Below are positions 21,263 to 32,758 of a stretch of DNA of 64,000 nucleotides, in pieces (the stretch's first letter is position 1; every line of letters begins with the position of its first letter). The stretch is from the NCBI RefSeq assembly GCF_003576645.1, contig NC_044916.1, positions 4,056,599 through 4,120,598 of the forward strand, given 5' to 3'. The DNA comes from Ipomoea triloba. Lineage: Eukaryota; Streptophyta; Magnoliopsida; Solanales; Convolvulaceae. The notes beneath the pieces were generated by a model that saw only the letters and a list, made by a program, of their open reading frames with translations, searched no databases and was not told where the DNA came from. Made by a program: the position numbers and the translations under genes.

Positions 21263-21798
21263 ATTATAGAAAGATATCATAAAAAAAATTGATTATAGAA
21301 AGATATTTAGTAAATTAATTGTTAACTAATGTAGTTTATTACATGCAAAATAATTTTCTCAAAAGATAGATACAAAAAAATATTTTGAGCATCTTTTTAA
21401 ATTTTAGCTTTTTAGAGCAATAAATCATGATAAAAGGTTAATTAATCAAACACTTATTTTTGGTTGTTTAATCAAATCAAACAAACCAAAATTAACCGAT
21501 AAACTAACTAAACATGCTCAGAGTAAACACGATCAGTACAATGTCATCGTCAACAAAACATTACTTCTATTAGCATTTTGTCTTTTTGAAAATAAACTTC
21601 TTGAATAAAAAAGTTGGATTAAAAAGTTCTTTATTTAATAGGCATACCTTAACATTCTTGAGCTAAAAGTTTCACCAAAACACAGAAGATCATACAATAG
21701 ATCAAGTTTGGCTACAAAAACAGAGCTAATATTGCAGGGCCAAAATGGAGTCTCCCAAGAAAACAAACCAAAGGTCCTTTGTGTTTGACCCCATGGCA
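21263..21798. other. AT-rich spacer; LINE target area and 3' flank of the mL43 gene
   Basis: The part at about 21263-21500 shares strings such as AATCAAACACTTAT with the ATP11 intron 1 segment near 40180-40390, so the LINE may have landed in an old, dispersed MITE-like repeat. The part nearest 21799 would be the mL43 3' UTR. Confidence 0.4.
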
Positions 21799-23203
21799 TT
21801 ACATCTTCAATTCTGTACTCCATGTGCCTTGAACACTGGGGTGTTTAGTAACATGTCTAGTCTTCATCTTCACCACCTTTCGCCCTAAAGAATTCCTTAG
21901 CCTCGTAGCTTGTAAGAGAATTTCCTCCGGATCCAAGTTTTTAACAGATACAGCTCGCTCATTCTTGTTTTCTGAACATCAAAGAAAAGAGCTTGAGTTG
22001 TATCCGAACATGAGATTCATATGTAATAACAAGACAACAGGACAGATATTACCCACAGCCCACGCATAAGAATGAAAATAGGAGGAAGTTGAAAGCAGAT
22101 AGAATTAACTTGCAATGTGTAGAAAGTATCATTAAACACAATTTATCTTGGAAGAGAGCCAGATTTTAATCTTAAAGTGAGAAAATATGCCAAACTCAAC
22201 ATAGGCATTGGAACTGATGCAGACCATGAAACAGTTGGAAAAAAAAAAAAAACAATTTCATAGAAATGAGTTTATTTGTAATTTAGAAAATATGGTTTTG
22301 GTGTTAATTTTAGAACTCTTGCACTCAGCCAAAAATTCTAAAAATAGGCTAGTTTTTATTTACTTTGAGTTTGAGTCTAAACAAATACAGGATACAACAA
22401 GAGGCAGGAGAATTCTTAAACTAAGTTTCTTCACCTCTAGTATTTTAGAAAGAACCTATGTGGCTATGCCAGGCATGTGTTTCATTAAGGGTATTGTAGT
22501 TTTTTTCCATATTAGGGCAAAACTAGATCTAGAGTCTTTTGAAAAATGAGGGGCTTAGAGTCAGCTTTTGACTATTGTTACTGTTCTAGAAGTGTTTTCA
22601 CTTCAATATTATTACAATTCTCTTCCTTGTTTTCTCCCTTACATACCATAGTATCTCTAAGTTTAGAGATCATATAGCAGTCAGTTTTTGGACTAAGGAA
22701 ACTCTACCAGGACTGCAGTCTGCACAAACCCCATATGCCCGAGCCATAGGAAACTCGTGAAAGGTTATATTTCTAGATGGGGATTACAATTGTTAGTTCT
22801 AGATTCAACAGGGTACGTCTAATTTCTGAGACACAATACATGAATACATAAGTTTTTTTTAATAGAATAATCCAATTAGTAACAGAGACTACCATGATAA
22901 CAAACAATATCAAAAAATCAATTATCACACTTGATAAAATTATATGATGGCTAATTGTTTACCGCAATTTCATGTATACATGCTGCAAAAATAAATTCAA
23001 AATGGTGCTGAATGCAGTCAAGAAATCATAAAACAAGTTGACTTTTCATATATTCACACATCCTCAAGATATATGGTTGCAAATTTCTTTCTTTCTTTTT
23101 TTAAGTGTGTGTGCGTGTGTCCCAGGAGGGGAAGAGGGGAAGAGGGGGGGGGGGGGGGGGGGGGGGNNNNNNNNNNNNNNNNNNNNNNNNNNNNNNNNNN
23201 NNN

Positions 23204-23261
<58 letters not shown>

Positions 23262-24222
23262 CTGGATATTCTTACTGTATAATCCCTTCAAAAATGGATG
23301 TTGACCACGATTGAGCTCAGTGACCACTTCCAGATGAGGATTGACCTCCTTGAATGCTGGCAAATGAGACTCAATAAATGCCCTAATACATAAAAACAAT
23401 TGTAAATTTGTAATTAATTGCCATAGGCACCTAGCATTTTCATCTTCAATCACTTTTTCACTGTTAAATTTTAGCTATTGCATACACATTTCCAGCAAAT
23501 TTTATGTCAATTGCCCATCCATACTTTAATGTAGCAACTACCAATTCATAATTTAACTCTTATGTTTCCTCATTTTGCCCAAGTTCCAGTATCATTTAGT
23601 ATCAAGCATTAACTTAAAACAGCAATGAGCACAGAATATGTTCTCTAACTTGAGGAGAATTTACAGCAAGCCTCACTTTACAAGTCAGTAAGTCACTTTG
23701 ACAAGATTATGTTTTATGGTACAACATATAAGTACAACAAATCTTAAAGAGTTTAAGCCACAAAATAGCTTAGATCGAGTTAACAAGATATTCCTCATTG
23801 AAGTTCAGGACATAATACAATTCAGTTGGTTAAGTCAGAGTCAAGAAGGTGAAGATAGTCTAGGTCTGATTACTGATGACAAGCAGCAAGATCATATTCT
23901 CAAATGGAATTGCAATGGTAGAAACCAAAGGAAAACCAGTATGCAAAACATGTGTTGATTTCATCAAGATCCATGCTTTCGTTAAACCTTCTCAAGCAGA
24001 AACGGTAATTAACAAGTTAATTGAGTTCACAACCAGGTTTGCATACAAATAGAAAGAGTGTAATTTCAAAACTTTGATAGTGATACAAAAAAACTGCACA
24101 CCTGCACCTTACAAGATACACAAAATTTTAACTAATTCATACCTTAAACCCCTACTACTGCCTCCCCAATCACAGTAGCTCACTACCAGCTTCTGAAGTT
24201 GCCAAACACCTCTCAGTGCCAT
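21799..24222 (-). CDS. Mitochondrial large ribosomal subunit protein mL43 (L51/S25/CI-B8 domain family)
   Basis: Three coding exons on the minus strand: 24222-24143, 23382-23276 and 21971-21799. They join in phase to a 119-residue protein beginning MALRGVWQLQKLVVSYCDWG and ending STELKM, close in length and sequence to the plant mL43 proteins I know. The family has a small thioredoxin-like L51/S25/CI-B8 fold and sits in the mitochondrial large ribosomal subunit. Recognisable blocks are SYCDWGGSSRGLRAF, PHLEVVTELNRGQHPFLKG, LDPEEILLQATRLRNSLGRK and TRHVTKHPSVQGTW. Introns are GT-AG. Intron 2 contains the poly-G/N tract only 14 bases from its donor. The 5' UTR probably has its own intron, since a leader-like GC-richer segment lies near 24580-24740. 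A TATA box and telo-box are upstream. Confidence 0.93.
23144..23261. repeat. Poly-G tract interrupted by a 37-N gap
   Basis: There are 23 G, then 37 N (23167-23203), then 58 G, inside intron 2 of the mL43 gene (poly-C on the transcribed sense strand). A pure G run of this length is very unusual in plant DNA. It may be a true G-rich low-complexity tract flanked by GGGGAAGA repeats, or an artefact of two-colour sequencing chemistry, which reports G when there is no signal. Confidence 0.9.
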
Positions 24223-24301
24223 CTAATCATCAAATTTACAAAATTTAGAGCCTATCAGTTAAGTATAGCAATTTTAAACAATAAATAAATAAATATAATT
24301 A

Positions 24302-24365
24302 CGGGGCAATCCCAACCCTAGTTAGTCAGGCTATTGACTTGGTAACCACTCCATCCATTACAAGC
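24302..24365 (+). repeat. Diverged SINE head (GGGGCAATCC type)
   Basis: GGGGCAATCC followed by GACTTGGTAACCACT matches the order of motifs in the SINE at 40469-40724 (GGGGCAACCC ... GCTTGGTAACTG, minus strand) and in the GDSL intron 1 copy at 27892. Only the head is recognisable. Confidence 0.45.
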
Positions 24366-24776
24366 AATATAGGAAGGTACACTAATGCCAATTCAATAGT
24401 TCAAACACCGCACCCAAGCCCTCGACGCTCTCGCGGTCAATCGAGATTCAACTCGTTTGGTTCTAGTAATTTTTCCCAATATCAGAACGAACATTATCAA
24501 ATTTCATTTTTCAAACAATCCGAGAAAACTAGTAGATGTCTAGATTAAGAAAAATCGAAAGCAGAAGAATGGTTGCTGGGAGCTTAAAGAATGCTTCGAG
24601 TTCCAAACCTGAACTATTGCTTTCGAATTAACTTCTCGCAGTCGAAGAATGCTTTCGAGTTAACCTCTCTATCCTCTCGCGGTGGCAGTACTGCCGCCTT
24701 TGGGCTCCGGCGGTCCGGCCTCTCCGGCAGTCCCGTCTGAAAATTGGAAGGAGTGAAGCCTGATTAGCTAAACGGC

Positions 24777-24790
24777 CTATATAAACCCTA
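24777..24790 (-). promoter_or_regulatory. TATA box and telo-box of the mL43 gene
   Basis: On the minus strand a TTTATATAGG TATA motif (24785-24777) overlaps a telo-box, AAACCCTA on the plus strand (24783-24790). Telo-boxes near the TATA box are known in promoters of plant ribosomal and translation genes. A TGGGCT site II-like motif lies at 24701-24706. Confidence 0.5.
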
Positions 24791-24876
24791 TATGGCTATA
24801 CAGGACGTTCCTGCTGGGTTTATTATTTGTTCGTGTAGTGTGTACAGCAATGTTTCTAATAATTTTAGGAATATTT

Positions 24877-25141
24877 GTAATTTACACCCCTCAATAATAT
24901 ATCAATTATCAATGTGGCTCCTAAAATATTAGAAGTGTAAATATTGTCTCTTAATTTTCAAAACGATACATGAATTGTCCCTCTCGTAACGAACCAGGGA
25001 TTTAAAATGGGGTCGTTTTAAAACAGATCTTAGACAATATATATACCGTTTTGAAAATTGAGAGACAACATTTACGCAACTAATAATTCAAGAGTCACAT
25101 TGATACTTGACATATTATAGATATGCATAAATTATAATTTT
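24877..25141. mobile_element. Foldback (long inverted repeat) element 1
   Basis: The arm at 24877-24975 and the arm at about 25030-25140 are imperfect reverse complements over about 100 bases. For example TATCAATGTGGCTC pairs with the complement of GAGTCACATTGATA, and TCTCTTAATTTTCAAAACG pairs with the complement of CGTTTTGAAAATTGAGAGA. There is no coding capacity, which suits a foldback MITE. Confidence 0.65.
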
Positions 25142-25179
25142 TTCTTAATTTTATTAAAGGAATAATGCTTAAATAGATC

Positions 25180-25671
25180 AATGAATTACATGCAAAAATG
25201 TAAATTTTTCATTTAATTCAAAAAATAATAATGTTTGAACATTTCAAAATTATGCAATTAAATCAAAATTAACTTAGCTTAGTTATCCGGTTATCACTTA
25301 TGCGTTGGCCATTTTATTAAGAAAATTATTTTATTTAATTTATTTTAATAATTTTAAATAAATTTGTTTTTTTTTAAACCTACAATAAAACAAACAATCA
25401 AACTCCTTCGTCTATAGACCGGAGACGAAGACCATCTCTTCATATCAGGTTAGTGACGAAGAAATTGCCTTGTCTCCGACCTGGATATGAAGGATTTTTT
25501 ATTTAAAATTATTTTTAAAAAATAATATTTTTAATAAAATGAATGGCACGGTAGTGGTAACCGGATGAATAAGCCAATTTTTGTTTAATTGTATAATTTT
25601 AGAATGTTCACTGACTTGGATGCAATTTTTTAAATTTTGATGGTCCAATTGTATTCTCGCGTGTAATTCAT
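25180..25671. mobile_element. Foldback (long inverted repeat) element 2
   Basis: The two arms of roughly 230 bases mirror each other imperfectly around an apex near 25425-25480. ATGAATTACATGC at 25180 pairs with GCGTGTAATTCAT at 25659-25671, AAAATTATGCAATTAA pairs with TTAATTGTATAATTTT, and CCGGTTATCAC pairs with GTGGTAACCGG. No open frame is present. The transcript would form a very long hairpin. Confidence 0.7.
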
Positions 25672-26181
25672 TAATTTTTTGGTTTCACGTGCAATTGACT
25701 TGATCAAAATTGTATTGTCAATAATCAAACACGTGACTTTAATCATGATTTATCCATTCACCCACTCCCATTTAATTTGGAGTGATTAAATTGATTTTTA
25801 TCCATTAAGCGTGTGGATGCATGTGATATCGCGAGTCTCTTCTAGTTTTATCAAGTGACGGATTAGTATACGAGTTCTAGTGTACCTTGTTTTAGGAAAC
25901 GTGTAAGACATGCATAGATCAAGTGACGGATTGGTATACGGTAAGAAGTTCAAACATTGTAAAGAGTGTACTAACATATACAAGTGTAAGACATAGGTGC
26001 TTTTTGGAGGACAATTGAGAGATCAAAGTTCAATGCATGAAAGCCCGATCCAAATATAATAGAATATATTAGTAAATTACTGTTCATGAGATTCGAGATT
26101 TACCTCCTCCAAGTTACTATTTGTCAGGCAAACTAGGAGTTCTGGTGGCTTAGCTTAAAATTAATTTAAGGTAAATTAAAA

Positions 26182-26184
<3 letters not shown>

Positions 26185-26224
<40 letters not shown>
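26185..26224. repeat. (AT)n microsatellite
   Basis: About 20 AT dinucleotides without interruption. Confidence 0.95.
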
Positions 26225-26228
<4 letters not shown>

Positions 26229-26366
26229 TACATACGAATTCTAGTCACACCACACCAATATATCGAGCCAAACAATGAAAGGAAGTAGTTAGGTATTAGT
26301 GAATTTTACGACAAATATAACTTTGGTTAAGTCACACCTATAGTCAATAACAAAAAGAAATTCATG

Positions 26367-26625
26367 GGGGTGTTTGGTTATTGGCTTATAAGCCAAATTT
26401 TAGTTTATTTGACCAAGTTTAGCTTTTTGACCAACCAATAAGCTATTTTGAAGTGTTTGGTAAATTGCTTATTGGCCTTGGCTTATTGGGTCAATAAGCT
26501 GAAAATTGAAAAGCTAATGAATGTAGCTTTTTGTATTAGCTGGTTGGAAACAATGGGTATATTGACTATTTTATCCTTTAAAATCAATGAGATTTACTTT
26601 TAAATGGGTGGTGTGTTTGTTATTT

Positions 26626-26666
<41 letters not shown>

Positions 26667-26829
26667 CCTTAAATGTCATTTTACATTCAATCAGCTACTA
26701 ATAAACAGCTAATTTACCAAACAGTTTTTTATAACCAGTTAATACAACCAGCTGGTCAAACCAGTTAACGCAATCAGCCATCAACTACTAGCTAAACCAA
26801 CCAGCTATCAGCCGTTTGCCAAACACCCC
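26367..26829. mobile_element. MITE-like element with GGGGTGTTTGG ends
   Basis: The left end GGGGTGTTTGG (26367-26377) is the reverse complement of the right end CCAAACACCCC (26819-26829), and the element between is about 460 bp, non-coding and AT-rich. GCTGGTTGG near 26540 and CCAACCAGC near 26800 add inner inverted similarity. It contains a (TAA)n microsatellite. The target-site duplication is not clear, so the superfamily is uncertain (hAT or PIF/Harbinger). Confidence 0.6.
26625..26663. repeat. (TAA)n microsatellite
   Basis: About 13 uninterrupted TAA triplets inside the MITE-like element. Confidence 0.9.
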
Positions 26830-27539
26830 ATCTCTTTCAATCTCCTAATCAGCAAGACCAACTGACTACAATTTTTTCTAATCATCTCACCAATATCAAT
26901 CAATATTAAATGTTTCATTCTTTAATTAATTTGATCATTATATTGTTAGACCCATCTTAGTACTTGGTCATACTTAATCTTGATTTTGAACTGGTTGTTT
27001 GCCCACCTTTCCAAAACCAGCTTATCAAGTCAAAATTAAAGTTAACCCATCCATCCATTTGCATTCGTTTTCTCCTGCAAATAACTAAGCTTTTGGTGAG
27101 CTAATTATATCATACATCCCTCCAACTTCTTCAACAAGTTATCTCTTTAATTGTTAATTTTTTTACCACAATCTGTCTTGGCTAGACTCTAACTATAAGA
27201 GACATCTTTAAGCTCATACATATTATACTCAGACTAATTCTTGTTTGCACCAGACCAGCCCGGCCAATTAAGGGACATAGCTTTTGCCATAAGTTATCTC
27301 CATTTTTTATAATAAGAAAAACCCACAACTGTTATTCGGAAGTGTGCACTGAATAAACCACCATCCCCTGAAGTAGTCCATAGAAAAAATGTAAATCGCA
27401 CAAGTTATCTTATTTTTTGTGAAGTTATATATATTCATTATACATTAGTTGCTGGAGAAAGAGTGGCTCATGCAAGCTAAGCTAGCTTTCAAGTGGAATT
27501 AATACTACTTGATTGTGATAATAACTTGAGCTAGCGAAC

Positions 27540-30500
27540 ATGGCTTCTTCTTATTTTCTTAGGTTTTCCCCATTTCTTCAGCTTCTCCTTATAATAATCT
27601 CCATCATCAGTGCCACTTTGTGCGACGCTGTTTTACCGACACAGAGGCCATTCAACAACACAATTTCCGGCATTTTCATCTTCGGAGACTCGACAGTGGA
27701 TTCCGGCAACAACAACTTCATTAGGACGGTGTCTAAGTGCGACTTTGCGCCGTACGGAAGGGATTTTGATCAGAACCACACCCCCACCGGGAGGTTTACC
27801 AATGGCAGGCTCGTTACAGATTTTATATGTAAGTAATTAATTAAGAAGAAGATGATGATAATGAAGAAAATGTAGTTTTATGTATATTTATGGGGCAATC
27901 CTGTCAACTTGGCCAAACAGTTGATTTGGTAACCAAGATTTTAAGTGGGATTACAAATGGAATCCTTAATCTTTAGAGCCCACACACTCCAGCCAAACAA
28001 GACAGTGAAACCCCAACCAAAGAGGATAGTTGATGGATCACAATGGCTTAACAACCTATTAAGTGAGAAGACTGATGTCTGGTACCTGCACGAAGTTTAT
28101 CACATTAGATGTAACTCTCACACTGTCGTAGGTCAAACAGTTGTTTGGAAACCAAGATTTTAAGTGGGAGTTTATTGGTCTTTATTATTTAAGCCAAGTA
28201 GTAGTAAAGAGCAACCTAAACTTGTCCACAAAAGGCAAAATTCTCTAATCTTTAGGGGCAAACAAACAAGATAGCCAATGGATAAATCACGATGGCTTAA
28301 CAACCTATTAGAAGGAAAGACCAATATAATGTGTGGTACTCATAAGGAATCCATCACATTAAGTGTAACTCTCACACTAGTATTAAGGCTCAATACTGTG
28401 TCTTGCCCACCATTTATTATCGAGAAACTACTAAGCTGATTTTATTGTAGTCATTTACAAGTTTATGATCATAAAACTTAATTTCTTCGCTCAGACACTC
28501 GATCGACTAGTGACTGCGTGCTTTTCTTAAATTAAGAAGTTGTTGTTCATGGTTTTAGACTGATGTAGTGTTGTTGTTTGGAGCAGCGTCGTACGTGGGA
28601 ATAAAGGAGTTCGTGCCGCCGTACTTGGACTCGAGTCTTGGCACGGAGGAGCTTATCACCGGCGTGAGCTTTGCCTCCGGCGGCAGCGGTTATGACCCTC
28701 TTACGTCTAGAATTAACGTAATTCTCTTTCTCGCTCCATCTCACACGCATTACAAATACAATAATTTCCCACCAGACTAATACAATCTGAAAAAAAATTT
28801 AAGGTGCCTATTATTGCATTGAGGGAGTAAAACAAAAAGTGAATATAAAAAAAAATGAATGAATTAATAATATAATGGTGTGGGTGTTGAAACAAGGCAG
28901 GGGGTGATTCCCATGGAGCAACAGCTGCAATATTTCAGAGAGTACAGAGCAAGAATTGCAGGCGCCATTGGAGAGGAGAACACCAAGCTGCTGATAAGCA
29001 AAGCCGCTTTCCTCATCAGCGCCGGCACAAATGATTTGGTCGTCAACTATTACGGCACCCCTTTCCGCCGCCAGAACTTCACCGTCTCCCAGTACCAGCA
29101 TTTCCTTCTGCAACTCACCCACGACTTCATACAGGTAATTAAGTTCTTATATATGTATATGCTGTGCCAAGTTTTCTGAAACATTGTGGTATGTGTCCTA
29201 TTGGTAAAAGAAATAAGTTAATGTGTAAAGTTATACAAAAGCCATGCTTTAACATCATGCGAGACTTGAAGACATATGGACATTTGGAGCAACCCTAATG
29301 GAGTTAGTAGACGGGGAGGAGCAAAATTGTAGCAATTTGAAATGATTGGGGTATATTAAGGTCAAGCTTTTGCTTGAATTGTGACATGACTCTAATACCA
29401 CTTAACTTGTTAGATAAAACATTTACCACTGCATCAAAAGTTATTCTTAGTAGCGAATGTGTAACTTTATTTTTTTATACCACCATATTTTCGAGAGGCA
29501 TATATGGTGCTGAACTTGACTTTTTAGATCTCCACCCAACAATTCTCTAGCCACCTAGTGTTGGACTTGGCTATTCATCGGCCTCCACTTATTGAGATAG
29601 ACATTTGTTTGTCCGTGACAATTAGAGACGACCAAAACAACTTAACTAAATTGGAACAATTGAGTGAGTGATAGAGGTGTCGAGTCAAACGACAGTCGGT
29701 TAGCCAGAAGTCTAGTCCAGTCCCTATCTGTTTGGGATGGTCCTATCCGGTCCATTTGCTACAATGAGCATATTAGGGTTAGCCCTTTTTATACTACGGA
29801 TATGGTCGGACTTTAATATTTTATCAATTGGCCGGGCTAAGCCGTTGGCTCGTACATTTTTTTTTTTACAAATATAATATACATATATATACTCTAAGTC
29901 TTTAATAGAATAATGGTTTATGAGGTTATCACATTAGAAATTGCGATATTAATTTTATGCATATTAAATTCTTATGTATTGTCGTATTTACTATTTAGTT
30001 ATTTAATTGACTAACTAAAATACTAATTAGTAATTAATTACTACTCGGTAACACCTCCGAAGTGATAATTTTTATTTTGTAACTAATTGTAGGAATTGAT
30101 AAAGGAGGGAGCTCAGCTGATCGGAATTGTTGGGCTGCCGCCGATTGGGTGTTTACCGATTGTGATTACAACATTTTCCGGCCGTCCATTTTCCGGGCGT
30201 CAATGTCTTGATACGTACTCCGCGGTTGCGAGAGAGTACAACCAGATGCTGCAGGACAGCTTGCAGACAATGAAAAATGAATGCAAGAGAATAGTCTATG
30301 CTGATATCTACAAACCTATAGATGATATGGTACAAAACCCTACAAAATATGGTAAGTTATTGCAATTTTAAATTTATATAATAAATTCCGTGCATTGTAC
30401 ATAAAAAATTATTAATTATTAATAAAAATAAAGATACTAGAAGAGTATCTTTCCACATGTTTTTTTTTTTAATTTAGATTTTGCTCAATGTTTTTTTGTT

Positions 30501-31106
30501 ATACCCTTGATGTTTAACCGATACCTATCCGTGAGACATGTCGGGTCAATATGAAATGTAATACTTATATTGACAAATGTAATTAATATTAAATTATGAA
30601 TAAAATGCTTATTATTAATTTGAAAAATTGTATTACTTATGAGAAAATAACTCCGTAATATTTTAATATTTTGATGTAAAAATATTATATTTTTCTTTTT
30701 AAGTGTAATATTATTTATAAGGGAAAATATAATACTTTTTAAAATAATAATAATAATTTTACATCAAAATATAAAAATATTACATTTGTCCTCACAAATA
30801 TTATGTTTTCCTTTATAAGTAACAACTATTTTATTCATACTTTAGTATTACATTTGCTAGTATAAGTATTAGAGTTGTATATTGATTCGACTCATCCCAT
30901 GTTCATTTGTAGGTTTTGAGGATGTTCATTCAGGTTGTTGCGGAAGTGGGTATTTTGAAGTGTCAATTTTATGCAATTTAAGATCAGTTATTTGTCCAAA
31001 TGCTTCTAAATATGTATTTTGGGACTCAGTACACCCAACAGAAGCTACATATTATCATTTGTTTGAGGCCTTAAAGCCAACTATCGACATTGTAATAAAA
31101 AACTAA
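27540..31106 (+). CDS. GDSL esterase/lipase (SGNH hydrolase), secreted
   Basis: Five exons, 27540-27828, 28587-28717, 28901-29134, 30093-30351 and 30913-31106, join in phase to 368 residues, a usual length and the usual five-exon layout for plant GDSL lipases. Residues 1-28 are a hydrophobic signal peptide (LLLIIISIISATLC). The catalytic Ser51 is in block I, FGDSTVDSGNNN. Block II is the ASGGSGYD segment with the oxyanion Gly, block III is SAGTND, and block V is DSVHPTE with Asp342 and His345 completing the triad. The family hydrolyses ester bonds of lipids or cell-wall and cutin-related substrates outside the cell; the substrate here cannot be told from sequence. All introns are GT-AG. Intron 1 holds a diverged SINE head and a tandem repeat. 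Confidence 0.95.
27892..28390 (+). repeat. SINE-derived tandem repeat in GDSL intron 1
   Basis: GGGGCAATCC at 27892 starts a diverged SINE-like head. The string ACCAAGATTTTAAGTGGGA occurs near 27933 and again near 28150. A following block (ATGGCTTAACAACCTATTA ... TGTAACTCTCACACT) also occurs twice, near 28040-28122 and 28290-28378. The spacing is about 220-260 bases, so this is a diverged two-unit tandem array. Confidence 0.6.
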
Positions 31107-32360
31107 CATTTCAATAATTATAAGAAACAAACAAGCTTGAAACATCATATGTGCAAAATGTCTTGTGTTACTATTAAATGCCTCAAGATTAGTGTAGATG
31201 TGTATGTGATTTATGTATTACATACATAAGAAGTTACTAAAAGAATTATGTATATTGTAATTAATGTATTTAAAATTTTCAAGGTGTTTCAATCCAACTT
31301 AGGGAAGAACTTGGCTGTTAAATTCAAGACCTTATTAGAGGTCAAGTAAACCATACTCCTTCCAATGGAATAATTGCGGGTGAAGATACTCAAATTATGA
31401 ATATAGATAATCATTACGGTATTTGTGTTTTCTACCATCTGCAAAATAATTAGCAACAAATTGTATTATTGATAATTTAAATGTTAGTTCAGTTCATAAA
31501 TGGATGGTTGATTATAATATTTTAAAATTAATCAACGATTTTCAGTTAGATCCAATTAAATTAATCTTTTTTCCATCTCATTTAAGTTTTCATTTAAATA
31601 TCTATTGTAACCTCACTATGTTATGTTCTCATATATATTTTCAACAATTGTATTGTGAGAAAAAAAATTAATGTATCACACATACAATGGTAATATTTAT
31701 TCTAAATTATTTAATTGGATATTTTTTCATACCTATTTGCCATCTATTGACAACACAAAACATGAAAACAATGATTAAAATTTTGTTCAAATATATGCAA
31801 TAATATAAGGTTCTTGACGTAATCCAAACTTTTTCATATAGTACGAAATTAGAAACAAATACAAGGAAAACATAAAAATGCAGAATCATATTCGATATGC
31901 AATATAATATATATATATATATAAACTGATGATGTACATTAACAAAGGATATAAGATTTTGTTGTAATGTGGTGAGTCGATTGATCCGTTGGTCAAAAGA
32001 CTTTGGATGATCAAGTGTTGCTAATGAGTAAGATGAGCATAATGACAATGAGTACAAGATGACCCTTTTAAGTGAGATTGAGTGAGCTATTTACACTACA
32101 CATAGAGTTAATCTACACTATGTTGGTCTATTGACTTGTTATATTAGTTGGCTGGTCTAGTCGCGTTCATTCTTCTCTATTGCAAGTGCCCCATATATCC
32201 TAACTAGCTAATACCTAAATGTGTAAGTTGAGCTACTCAATTGACCAAGTAATTAAGTATAGCCAATCACAGATACGTGTGTATTTACAAATATTTTCAT
32301 TGTTTAAAAAGGAAATGTGTGTATACTCTATTAGTCTAAAAGGACGGCTTAAGTCATCAA
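31107..32360. other. Spacer between GDSL gene and tRNA pair
   Basis: AT-rich and without a recognisable gene. A short (TA)n run lies at about 31908-31923. Confidence 0.5.
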
Positions 32361-32433
32361 TCCGTTGTAGTCTAGTTGGTTAGGATACTCGGCTCTCACC
32401 CGAGAGACCCGGGTTCGATTCCCGGCAACGGAA
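32361..32433 (+). tRNA. tRNA-Glu(CTC), copy 1
   Basis: Nuclear-type tRNA. The acceptor stem TCCGTTG pairs with CAACGGA (32426-32432). The anticodon arm is CTCGG-CTCTCAC-CCGAG with anticodon CTC at 32395-32397. The variable loop is AGAC, and the T arm is CCGGG-TTCGATT-CCCGG. The A box (TAGTCTAGTTGGTTAGGA) and B box (GGTTCGATTCC) are intact, and a TTTT terminator follows at 32434. It should deliver glutamate at GAG codons. Confidence 0.97.
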
Positions 32434-32532
32434 TTTTAATCTTTTGCTATATCTCACCCAACTGTGACACAGGCGAAGGAGACAGTCCAATCATAGATGT
32501 TGATGATAAGAAGACGAACTCATCACAGGAAT

Positions 32533-32604
32533 TCCGTTGTAGTCTAGTCGGTTAGGATACTCGGCTCTCACCCGAGGACCCGGGTTCGATTCCCGGCAAC
32601 GGAA
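32533..32604 (+). tRNA. tRNA-Glu(CTC), copy 2, one base shorter in the variable loop
   Basis: It lies 99 bases after copy 1 on the same strand and is identical except for TTGG to TCGG in the D loop and one base lost in the variable loop (three bases, GAC). The acceptor, anticodon and T stems are complete, and a TTTT terminator lies at about 32613. The short variable loop may weaken folding of the elbow, so this could be a functional variant or an early pseudogene. Confidence 0.9.
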
Positions 32605-32758
32605 AACCTTATTTTATAGCCATGTCTTTTCCTGCTGTCTAATCACAGGCATTGGCGGGAAGGAGAAAGGGCGCACTGTTTTCTTTCCCTTTTTAAAAAC
32701 TCGCACGAGAGCTCACTATCTCTAGGTTTTCCAGTTGCCGAACAGAATCCCAGCGAAA

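Noticed and set aside
23038..23304. Poly-glycine or poly-proline protein over the G tract
   Set aside because: It is a translation of a homopolymer that includes N, inside the mL43 intron.
26185..26224. CRISPR-like or regulatory repeat array
   Set aside because: It is a simple AT microsatellite; nothing in the window resembles a CRISPR array, and this is plant DNA.
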